Below, piece by piece: positions 26,056 through 34,431 of a stretch of 64,000 nucleotides of DNA. Made by a program: the position numbers and the translations under genes. The stretch spans positions 5,394,001-5,458,000 of the forward strand of contig NZ_LT629777.1 of the NCBI RefSeq assembly GCF_900105475.1, read 5' to 3'. This DNA comes from Pseudomonas asplenii. GTDB taxonomy: Bacteria; Pseudomonadota; Gammaproteobacteria; Pseudomonadales; Pseudomonadaceae. Position 1 is the first letter of the stretch, and every line of letters begins with the position of its first letter. The notes beneath the pieces are model-generated. The model was not told where the DNA came from. It saw nothing but the letters and a program-made list of their open reading frames with translations, and made no database searches.

Positions 26056-29000
26056 TCAGATAGAAATCGCGAAGCCGCCGACCGCGGCATCGATCTCGAT
26101 ATCGCAGCGCTTCACCTCCGGCCGTAGCAGCAGCAACGACTGCCCGCTGGTATTGCGCAAGGTCACTCGCGAACCGTCACCGACCACCGCCATCACCGGA
26201 TGGGTCTTGCCAGTGCGGAAGTTGATATGCGCCGGCAGTTGCACGGTGCGCACCACCTGCTCCAGGGCGCACGGTGTGCCGTCGCCGGCACGCACCAGGT
26301 CCAGCCGAAACTGACTGCGGTCCTTGAACTTGATCACCGCCAGCGACGTGTCCGCCAGGTCCAGCTCACGGAGGGTTTCGCGCCCATCCCCCTGGGCGGA
26401 CAGATCCAGCGCGACCTGCGGAAGGCTCGGGTAATCCCCTTCGGGTACGAGCAATCGGGTGTGGCTGTCAAAGTGCGAGTCATGGTCCTTAGCCCCCAGG
26501 AGACTTTTCTTGAACTGCAGGGTGTAGGCCGTTCCCGGGTACAGCTTGACCTGATAGGCCTGGCGCGCCTGTTCTTGCGGCGACTCGCCGGGCGCCCAGC
26601 CGAAGGGGTTCATGCTCAACAGCAGGTGCGGCGTGGCGCCGAACAGCAGCACCGCCGGCAGCGGGCCGAAATCCAGCACCTGGCCCTGGCGACCGGGCGT
26701 GGCCGGCAGGGTCACCATCAGCTTGCGCGCCTGGCCCGTGCGCCGCAGGTACCAACCCTTGCGCACCTGGCGGCTCTTGTCCTGGCCCTTGGCATCCGGC
26801 CAACCTTTGAGCTCATCGGCCGTCATGCCCAACGGCGACAAGGTATAGCCCTGCGCTCGGTTTGGCCCCTGCGGGCCGATGGCCTTGAGCGGGTTGGTCT
26901 GATCCTCGTCGTCGCTGTCATTGAGCACCGGGGTCAGCAACAGATCGATCCCCTGGGTGCGCAACTCGTCGAACAACTGGTCCGCCGCACTACGCATCTG
27001 TTGCTGGGCGGTAATGCCCTCCAGCGCGGTGGGCGGGCCCGACAGACTGCCGGCGAACAGCGACGACGACCCGAACAGGTTGTCGAAGAACAAGCCGACC
27101 TTTTCATCCCAGCGATAGTCCTCCAGGTACGTCAGGCCAACGATCGCATTGAGCAGGATGTTCACCACCGCCAGCGCCACACCCGCGAGGATCAGGGCCA
27201 CCCCGACGCCCGGCACCGCGATCAGGGCAAAACCGGCCAAGGTGACGCCAAAGGCGACGCCGTCAATCACGCTCATGCTCAGGTACAGCGCCTGTTCCTC
27301 CGCGCTCTTGGCCAGCCGCACGCCTTCGATATTGCGATAGAGGCTGACAGCCGTGAACAGCACGTCCAGCGGCAACAGCACCTTGTTCAGCCGGAAGAAC
27401 AACTGGTCCAGGCGTGACTGCCAGATGGCCCGGAAAGCACTCGAGGCCAGCCGCAGACGCAGGGCCACGCCCACGTCGCTGGTGAAATCGAACAGCCCCT
27501 TGGTCACCGCCAGCGAATCGCTGGCGGTGAAAACCCCGGAACGCAGCGAGGAAAAGTCCAAGTGGAACGGCTGGGTGCGAAAGTCCAGTAACACGCCAAA
27601 AGCCCCGAGCAACCGGCTGGCACCGCTGGCCATGCGGGCCGAGGTCTTCAGCAGCGGGCCCGGCAGGCGGTTTTTCTCAAGGGCGGTTTTCGCCCGTTGC
27701 AGGTTTTCCTCGGTGTCCTGCAGGTGCTTCAAGGACAGCGCATCGCCCAGCGCAGGCCTGCGGTTTTTCAGGTTCTGTTGCAACTGCTCCATCGCCGCCA
27801 GCAGCCGGGGTGGCTCATCCCCGGCCTCGAACGCGGCCCGCAGGTCGCGGCTGGACACGCCGAGTTGCTCGCTGCCCAGCAGGCTGCCATAGACCGAGGA
27901 ATCCACCACCAGCATCCCCGGCTCCGGGGCTGTCGCCTGGAGATCGCGGAACACCTGCGGGGAGATCGTGGTATCGGGTGTGCCGCGCAAGAAGAAATAA
28001 CTGATGGCCCGATCGACATCGATGCCCGTCATTTCCTGATACTCCTGCTTGCTGAGCAGGAAGAACTTCTCGAAGGCATCGTTGTACATCTGGGCGCTGC
28101 GCTGAACCGAAGTACTCGTCAGGCTGAACAGGGTATCGACGATGAACTTTTTCCTTTCCGCGCCGCGGTGATCGTAGGGATCGATCAGAAACTTGATTTT
28201 CGTATCGTTATAAAGACGCAGGCCCTCCAGCCAGTCGCCACGGTCCGTCGCCGATTTCAACATCAGCAGAAAATCCACGACCTGCTTGACGGTCTCGACA
28301 GCGCCGGCTTTCAACAACCGGGCCTGGAATGGCTGTGTCGAGGGGTTGGCCCGCCAGGATCGCGGGACAATCGACGCCGTTGTCACGATCTGCTCGATAG
28401 CCGCGAAATTGCTCGCAAAACGCGAGCGGATGAGCCGCGCGCACTCGGCCAACCCGGCATTACGCACCTGGACCGCAGTCTGCAGCCCCGATGCGAGCAG
28501 CTCCAGCGTGGCGCTGCTCAGGTAATGCTCACCCGATAGAAAGCTGTGATCCAGCGCCAGCACCTGGCTCAGCCTCAGGTAGTCCCGATAAGGCAGGTTG
28601 CTCAGGTCCTGAAAGCCACGAAGCCCCGTCAACCCGCTCTGCACGGCCAATTGCAGGGGCACGCCTTGCACCTGGATCGTGCGGATCACATGATCGAGGC
28701 CCTTGAGCACCAGGCCGGGCAATGCCAGCGTGTGCTCCTGCCAGGTCGCCGACAAGGCGCCAAACACTCGATTGGCATTGAGTACCACCGGCGCCCAGGG
28801 GCTGGAAATGGCCAGTACCACCGGGATTCTGTTGAGCTCGAAATGCCGCCGCGACTTTTTCAGCAGCAGGCAGACAATGTAACTGGCCAACACCTGATGA
28901 ATACGACAGGCCTGGAAGTTGACGAACTTCAGCTTCCTGAAGCCCGCCACCCCATGCACATCCAGGATATTGTCATGCAGCCACTGGGCGACCGACTCCG

Positions 29001-30105
29001 GCTGCGAGCGCATGTGCTGGTCGATGTTTCGGCCGTGGCCGATGACGTTGACCACGCCATCGAAGGAGACGCCCTCCACGGCAGGAATCGAATACTTGAT
29101 CGACAAGCCACTGTTGCTGATCGTGTAGTCGGCCCCCAGGTCCAGGTAGTGATGACTGTAGGGACCGAACAGACGCACCAGCTCGGTCCCGCGGATCACA
29201 CCGAACTCCTTGTCGATGTTCACCAGCATCTCCTTCCAGGCCACCGACCCCACGACCGGCAGGGACAGCTGGACCCGCAGCGGGCCATACGTTCTCAAGG
29301 TATTGAGCTGACGCAGCCCCACCAGCAGATCGGCAGGCAGCGACCAGAGATTGATCGAGGACAGGAACGTGCTCATGTGCTGCTCGGTCTTGATGTTGCC
29401 TTTCCAATGACCGTAGTAGGTGGAGAGCATATCCATGCCGGTACGGGACTCGGCATGCCGCTGCGAGATCACCTGGTAGAGCTTGGCGACGGCCACATCA
29501 TCGCCCACCAGAAGATTCAACGAGTGCTCGATGGCCCGTTTGCGCCGATGGTTCGCAGCGCCATCGGCGAGGCTCGGCAGCGTGACACCGCGATAGCGCC
29601 TCACCCGGGCCTGGGCGACGCCCAGTTGATAGAGGGCCATCAGCCCATTGAGAAAATCCTGTTCCGCCTTGCCTGCCCTGAACAGCTCACCCGAGGGGCG
29701 ACTCATGGCCACGAAATCCCGAGTCAGCGCCAGGTTGACGCGGCTCACGCCCGCCGTCACCAGTTGCGACTTCAGCGCCCCATACGAGGCAGACAACTCG
29801 CCATCCATCGCTTGCCATAGCGCAAACGATGCAATGTCCCGTTCAAAATCAAAAACGAACTCATCCCGAAAACACGGATAGACAAACGCCGGCGCCTCCT
29901 GCACATACAGATGGCCCACGGTAAAAACGGCAGAACCGTGGGCGATACGAATCTCCCGACCTTCCAGGTAAAGACCGGAGATAACAATATCCAGGTCCTT
30001 CAGCAGCGCGCCAATGCGTTGCAAATGTGCGAAATCGTCAACCGCCCGCCCTGCCCCCTGAACTTCATAGTTATTCAATGCATCATCAAACAGTAACCTT
30101 CTCAT
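26056..30105 (-). CDS. Toxin-like giant with C80-type cysteine protease and hydrophobic pore-like segment
   Basis: 1349 aa from the ATG at 30105, which has AGGTGG 8 bases upstream; an ATG at 30132 lacks a ribosome-binding site. Residues 345-405 hold VVNVIGHGRN (His357) and FVNFQACRIH (Cys400). A GHG with a Cys 43 residues later is the catalytic layout of C80 autoproteases (His653/Cys698 in TcdB, 45 apart). Residues about 944-995 are almost entirely hydrophobic (GVTLAGFALIAVPGVGVALILAGV), like a TcdA/TcdB or Mcf/FitD-type membrane-insertion segment. The C-terminal 250 residues are beta-rich. Residues 1-300 sit where such toxins carry cargo but match nothing I know; no DxD glycosyltransferase motif is apparent. 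No signal peptide. First gene of the leftward operon. Confidence 0.75.
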   Translation of the reverse strand: MRRLLFDDALNNYEVQGAGRAVDDFAHLQRIGALLKDLDIVISGLYLEGREIRIAHGSAVFTVGHLYVQEAPAFVYPCFRDEFVFDFERDIASFALWQAMDGELSASYGALKSQLVTAGVSRVNLALTRDFVAMSRPSGELFRAGKAEQDFLNGLMALYQLGVAQARVRRYRGVTLPSLADGAANHRRKRAIEHSLNLLVGDDVAVAKLYQVISQRHAESRTGMDMLSTYYGHWKGNIKTEQHMSTFLSSINLWSLPADLLVGLRQLNTLRTYGPLRVQLSLPVVGSVAWKEMLVNIDKEFGVIRGTELVRLFGPYSHHYLDLGADYTISNSGLSIKYSIPAVEGVSFDGVVNVIGHGRNIDQHMRSQPESVAQWLHDNILDVHGVAGFRKLKFVNFQACRIHQVLASYIVCLLLKKSRRHFELNRIPVVLAISSPWAPVVLNANRVFGALSATWQEHTLALPGLVLKGLDHVIRTIQVQGVPLQLAVQSGLTGLRGFQDLSNLPYRDYLRLSQVLALDHSFLSGEHYLSSATLELLASGLQTAVQVRNAGLAECARLIRSRFASNFAAIEQIVTTASIVPRSWRANPSTQPFQARLLKAGAVETVKQVVDFLLMLKSATDRGDWLEGLRLYNDTKIKFLIDPYDHRGAERKKFIVDTLFSLTSTSVQRSAQMYNDAFEKFFLLSKQEYQEMTGIDVDRAISYFFLRGTPDTTISPQVFRDLQATAPEPGMLVVDSSVYGSLLGSEQLGVSSRDLRAAFEAGDEPPRLLAAMEQLQQNLKNRRPALGDALSLKHLQDTEENLQRAKTALEKNRLPGPLLKTSARMASGASRLLGAFGVLLDFRTQPFHLDFSSLRSGVFTASDSLAVTKGLFDFTSDVGVALRLRLASSAFRAIWQSRLDQLFFRLNKVLLPLDVLFTAVSLYRNIEGVRLAKSAEEQALYLSMSVIDGVAFGVTLAGFALIAVPGVGVALILAGVALAVVNILLNAIVGLTYLEDYRWDEKVGLFFDNLFGSSSLFAGSLSGPPTALEGITAQQQMRSAADQLFDELRTQGIDLLLTPVLNDSDDEDQTNPLKAIGPQGPNRAQGYTLSPLGMTADELKGWPDAKGQDKSRQVRKGWYLRRTGQARKLMVTLPATPGRQGQVLDFGPLPAVLLFGATPHLLLSMNPFGWAPGESPQEQARQAYQVKLYPGTAYTLQFKKSLLGAKDHDSHFDSHTRLLVPEGDYPSLPQVALDLSAQGDGRETLRELDLADTSLAVIKFKDRSQFRLDLVRAGDGTPCALEQVVRTVQLPAHINFRTGKTHPVMAVVGDGSRVTLRNTSGQSLLLLRPEVKRCDIEIDAAVGGFAISI

Positions 30106-30452
30106 GCAAAAACCCACCTGATTCAATGGCATCCGATAAAACCGGAAATCTTCAATCCGGTTTCATGCCACATGACTATCGACATTGAATCGCAAGACTA
30201 CTCGCCAGCCCGAGCACAAGAAAAACTCATTATCTCGATACAAAACAAAGTTTTCGAACAACAATAAGAATGAAATAAATGCAGGAATATCACCCACGCC
30301 CAGTTCATTTAAAAACCACAAAAAGTTCACCGCGTCATTACTCAGGCCGGCAAATTTTTGAGTGTTTTTCAGTAACTATCTAGTACCCGGCCAATCCCCG
30401 GCTGTCATTAGCTGGCGCCGCGGCAACCGTTCCGGATGCCGCCAGACAGACA
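30106..30452. promoter_or_regulatory. AT-rich divergent control region of the toxin island
   Basis: About 350 bases separate the two outward-facing giant-gene units. This segment is much more AT-rich than the rest of the window (runs such as AAAACAAAG, AATAAGAATGAAATAAATG, TTTAAAAACCACAAAAAG and TTTTTGAGTGTTTTTC), as expected for promoters and silencer binding. I could not fix unambiguous -35/-10 pairs. No small gene was found in it. Confidence 0.6.
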
Positions 30453-33400
30453 GTGAGTGCGCCCATGCCCCAGCTCCCCGAACTTCCCCTCATGACCCCC
30501 TTGCCGCACGAGCGTTTCGTCCGGTTCCGCCTGCCGGACTGGCTGAAGAACGCCAGCAGCCGACGACGAACCGAGCTGCGCCAGGCCCTGATCCAATGCC
30601 ATCTGTCCGCCGCCAAGATCGGCACCCTCCTCGACCCGCTGAAAAGCCTGGACGAATTTGCCGAGCCCCTCCTGGAAATGGACCTCAAGGCGGACTATCC
30701 GGAGCTGCGCGACATGCAGATCGCCACCCTCGCCAAACGCTGGCACCGCGACAGTGTCCTGTGGATCCCCATCTACGAGGCCAGCCCGGAGCACAGCCTG
30801 CTGGAGGCCGCCCTGTACAACTTCGAAACCTGGGAAACCCGCAGCAGCGGCTTTGGCAGCGGCTCGGCCATCTACCTCACGGGAAAGTCCCGGAACCTCA
30901 AGAGTCGCCTGCTGCCCGAGGCCTTCGCCCAGCGCTGCCGCGGTCTCGACCTCGGCCAGAAATACCTGCAACACCTCAAGCAGGTGCTCGACCAGACCGA
31001 CCCGGCGAACGAGCCGCTGGTTGCGCGGGACAAACATGCCTATTTCGTCGAACACCAGCGCGATCGTTTCAATGCCGTGCTGCAGATGGCTCATCTGCGC
31101 GGCGACATCACCGATGAGTGCGCCCGGCAACTCAAACACTTCCTGTTGCCACCCGGCAAAAGCGCCGGAAAGCTCCTGCTCAGCCGTCGGGTCATGCTGC
31201 TGGGCCAGGTGCTGCCCGGGGTCATTCATTTCGCCTCCGATCCCGAGGATGAGCAGGGCAAGTGCGCAGTGTACTTCCCCGGCCATCGCGAATACGCCCT
31301 GCGCGAATACCCCTCGTGGCTCACCTTCCAGATGGTATTCATGGCGCACCTCGACGTGTCGGAGTCCCGGCATCGGGTCACTCAACTCATGCCGATTGAC
31401 TATCGGGAACCACTACTGATGGCAAAACTGAGAAGTGCGGTTGCCGCATCCCGCTCGCCAAAGTCCGACCAGGTCAGTCTTTCCCAGCGGATCGAAGAAG
31501 ATCTGTTCGAAGACATCCATCGCCAGCACATGCTGCGCCTGGGGGATGACCTGGGCAGGCTGGCGCCCGTCACGGCCAAGGTCAAGGCGGCGCAACGCGA
31601 ACAACTGCTGGATGACTATCGCCTCGCCGGCCTGGATCTGCTGGCCACCCTCAAGGGCTATATCCCCTGGTTCAAGCAATGCCTCTGTGCCCCCATGGAC
31701 CTGCTCGACGCAGAGGCCATCTATCAGGACATCGAAACCTGGGAAACCGAGGAGCGCCTGGGCGGCTCGATCCATCTGCTCAATGTCGCCGAGGCGCGGG
31801 CCAGTGGCCAGACGACGCAACGGATGCACATCGACAGCGCCACCCTGCCGGAGCTGGTTCCCATTCGCCTGCACGGCCGCACGCGCCTGTGGAAACCCGA
31901 CCCGAGCCGCTATCGCGTGGACCTGCGGGTACCGGACGGTCAGTGGCAAACCAACGGCCTGGGCCAGCATGATTGGGAGAACAAGACCTACCTGCTGTTG
32001 AATCAGTCGTACTATGAAATCAGCTACAACGAAGACACCCACAACTGGCACATCGTCTCCCAGGACCAGCCCGGGCTCTATTCCCCGCCGATACGGCATA
32101 ATGGCGTCGGCGCCTGGCGGGCACTCCACGAGGACGTCACGCAATGGCCCGAGGCAAAGCTGGTCAGACGCCTGAGCGCGCATGCCGCGCAACTGCCCGA
32201 GCCGATGACGAAGGCGCTGCTGGCCCTGAGCGGAACCCGGTCGCACACCCTCAGGCAACTGCATCGCCACAGTCGACGCACGCCCCCGCTGTTGCTCGAC
32301 AGCCTCAAGCGTCTGTGGATCCTGCGGGAAATCGAGCACTTCGACCTCGATCAGACCCGCGGCAACACCTGTACCGAACTCTGCTCGCAGATCCAGCCAC
32401 AACTGCTGAGCATGCTGCCTGACCTACCGAGGCAAACACCGCTGCGCATCAGGAAAAAGAAGTCGCGCAAGTTCATCCACGATGCCAAAGGCACACCGTT
32501 CAGCGACATCGACGAAATACAATGGCTGCCCGGTCTGTTCGACCATCTCTATCAGCAGCTCGAGCAGCCCGATACCTTGCAGCAGCAACAATTGTGCGGC
32601 GAATATCCCGACCTGCCCAAAAGCTACCAGGCCGATCTCGCCTTCACCCAGCAGGCCCTGGAACCCGCCAATACAACACTACCGGCGCTGGACAAGGAGA
32701 TTGAGCGCGCCCGGGAACAGATCCGTATTGCCCGGGTGTTCGAGGGGCTTTATCCGGACTGGCCTCGCCCCCAGCAGAGTGACGGCCTGGCCTTTTCACT
32801 GTTCGAGACGCTGGCGCCCTGGCCCCAGGATCTGCGCCTGGAATTCATCGACGCCGAAGTCGATCCGTCAGGTGTGCTGCAAAGCATCGGTGTGGACAGC
32901 AGCCTGAACTACCGACGGCTGAAGAAAAACGCCATGCACTACGAGGTCCAGGACCGACAGGGCAAGACCCTCTCGACCCATGCCGACTTCTACAGTGCCG
33001 CCTGGCAAACACTGCCCACCCTGACGCAAAAACAACTGGGCCTGTTGCACGGCATCAGCCTGGTGGAGGATGAGGCGCCAGTCGACCTTAAACGGGCATT
33101 GTTCAACCAGGCCTCGCAACTGCGCCGCCAGACCCCACCCGTACGCACGCAACACCGTGTGCCGGAGCCGCCGATGAGCGCCGCCGCGGCCCCGCTCCCG
33201 GAGGCGTTCGCGGTGCCTGGCCGGCTAGTCTCGGGCTTGCAGTTGCGCGATGACGGCATTTACTGGAACCTCAATCGCAAACCCGCCTCGAACCGTGCCT
33301 ACCGGCACTACGTGCTCGACAATCGCCGCTATTATCCGGTGTGCTGGTCGCCCGAGGGCTGGCGACTGCAGAACGCGAACAACCCCTACGGGTTCTACCA

Positions 33401-34337
33401 ACCGCGACTGCAACACAAAAGCCCACGGGATAACCGCTGGACCCTTCATCATCCGGAGCAGGAACCCGCGCTGCTGGCGCAGGCAGGCAGGTTGCAGGTA
33501 TTGCCGGACCAGATCACCCGTGATGAAAACCTGCAAAAGAAGATGTTCACCCCGCAACAGCGGCAACGCCTGCAAACGCCCAAGTCCTACCATTCCTGCA
33601 GCAACTCGCCCCTCACCTACGACCGGGTCGACAACGCCCGTTATCCCCTGCGCGATCTGGACGGGCAGCCCATGACCATCACCGCGCTGCATTACTCCAT
33701 CGCCGATGGCAGCCCCCAGTCCATGGCGCGTGCGATGCAACTGCTGCCGTATCTCGGACAAGGCGTGGAGGTCGCGCGGCTGTACGAAGACAAGCTGAGC
33801 ATCAGGCGCTTCCGGGAGGAGCACAGGCTGACGGAAGATGAAGACCACCTGATCTATCGCTTCCGGGTCGCGCCCCGGCAGGACCTCGCGGCGGGCGAGT
33901 TGCTCGGCGTCTATGGCGGCATGCTGATTCCGCTGATCGTCAGTCACCATCGGCGCGACCCCTTCGCGACCTGGGTCCAGAACCAGCGCTCGCTGGAACT
34001 GATCCGTTGTCCAGGCGACCAACCCCAAGCGGCGCACGCCTGCCTGACCGGCGATAACATTCTGTCGAGAATCAATACCTGCTTCGACTATGAGGACGGC
34101 ATTGCCGTACGCCAGGCCGAGAACGGCTACAACGTCGAGGCAGTGGCTTTTCCGGTCGATATCCAGACCGCTGGCGGCCGCGTCGAGCTGGACCGCTATC
34201 ACATCACCGCGCTGTTCACCCGCCAGGCCGTCATGGTTGACGAGGAGTTGCGGATAAATCATGGCTACACCTGGGAGCAGATCCAGACGCTGACCAGCAC
34301 GGAGCCGATTGCTCCAGGAACGACCGAAGGTTCCTGA
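30453..34337 (+). CDS. DUF6543-type toxin with C-terminal SET-like methyltransferase domain
   Basis: 1294 aa, no signal peptide; GTG start at 30453, with ATG at 30465 equally possible. The N-terminal part shares its pattern with the next gene (SLLEAALYNFETWE, then FAQRCRGLDLGQKYLQHL), marking the dermonecrotic-toxin-like DUF6543 family of Pseudomonas. The C-terminus, about 1085-1280, reads as a SET domain: a start like FRVAPRQDLAAGELLGVYGG (SET-N GxG/YxG turn, about 1138-1157), then GDNILSRINTC (1200-1210) in place of the xRFINHxC core, then HITALFTRQAVMVDEELRINHGYTW ending with the Tyr-containing GYTW (1271-1274) like the YGxxW/Y of SET proteins. This implies S-adenosylmethionine-dependent lysine methylation of a host protein. 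Fold assignment is by eye. Confidence 0.75.
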   Translation: MSAPMPQLPELPLMTPLPHERFVRFRLPDWLKNASSRRRTELRQALIQCHLSAAKIGTLLDPLKSLDEFAEPLLEMDLKADYPELRDMQIATLAKRWHRDSVLWIPIYEASPEHSLLEAALYNFETWETRSSGFGSGSAIYLTGKSRNLKSRLLPEAFAQRCRGLDLGQKYLQHLKQVLDQTDPANEPLVARDKHAYFVEHQRDRFNAVLQMAHLRGDITDECARQLKHFLLPPGKSAGKLLLSRRVMLLGQVLPGVIHFASDPEDEQGKCAVYFPGHREYALREYPSWLTFQMVFMAHLDVSESRHRVTQLMPIDYREPLLMAKLRSAVAASRSPKSDQVSLSQRIEEDLFEDIHRQHMLRLGDDLGRLAPVTAKVKAAQREQLLDDYRLAGLDLLATLKGYIPWFKQCLCAPMDLLDAEAIYQDIETWETEERLGGSIHLLNVAEARASGQTTQRMHIDSATLPELVPIRLHGRTRLWKPDPSRYRVDLRVPDGQWQTNGLGQHDWENKTYLLLNQSYYEISYNEDTHNWHIVSQDQPGLYSPPIRHNGVGAWRALHEDVTQWPEAKLVRRLSAHAAQLPEPMTKALLALSGTRSHTLRQLHRHSRRTPPLLLDSLKRLWILREIEHFDLDQTRGNTCTELCSQIQPQLLSMLPDLPRQTPLRIRKKKSRKFIHDAKGTPFSDIDEIQWLPGLFDHLYQQLEQPDTLQQQQLCGEYPDLPKSYQADLAFTQQALEPANTTLPALDKEIERAREQIRIARVFEGLYPDWPRPQQSDGLAFSLFETLAPWPQDLRLEFIDAEVDPSGVLQSIGVDSSLNYRRLKKNAMHYEVQDRQGKTLSTHADFYSAAWQTLPTLTQKQLGLLHGISLVEDEAPVDLKRALFNQASQLRRQTPPVRTQHRVPEPPMSAAAAPLPEAFAVPGRLVSGLQLRDDGIYWNLNRKPASNRAYRHYVLDNRRYYPVCWSPEGWRLQNANNPYGFYQPRLQHKSPRDNRWTLHHPEQEPALLAQAGRLQVLPDQITRDENLQKKMFTPQQRQRLQTPKSYHSCSNSPLTYDRVDNARYPLRDLDGQPMTITALHYSIADGSPQSMARAMQLLPYLGQGVEVARLYEDKLSIRRFREEHRLTEDEDHLIYRFRVAPRQDLAAGELLGVYGGMLIPLIVSHHRRDPFATWVQNQRSLELIRCPGDQPQAAHACLTGDNILSRINTCFDYEDGIAVRQAENGYNVEAVAFPVDIQTAGGRVELDRYHITALFTRQAVMVDEELRINHGYTWEQIQTLTSTEPIAPGTTEGS

Positions 34338-34344
34338 GCCCAAA

Positions 34345-34376
34345 GGCGGCGGTAGGTATGCATACCTACCGCCGCC
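34345..34376. repeat. Perfect 32-bp palindrome between two giant toxin genes
   Basis: GGCGGCGGTAGGTATG (34345-34360) is followed immediately by its exact reverse complement (34361-34376). It sits 8 bases after the SET-protein stop and 56 before the NEL-protein start. As RNA it folds into a very stable hairpin without a U-run. It could reduce read-through, protect the upstream mRNA, or be a dimeric protein-binding site. Confidence 0.7.
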
Positions 34377-34431
34377 ACCGCCCGCATCACGCCTACCCTG
34401 CCCCTTCGACTAACGAAACGGGCTCAACGCA

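Noticed and set aside
26056..30105. Glycosyltransferase toxin (TcdA/TcdB-type) assignment
   Set aside because: The protease-like and hydrophobic parts fit, but no DxD or other glycosyltransferase motif is visible in the N-terminal 300 residues, so no catalytic claim is made for the cargo.
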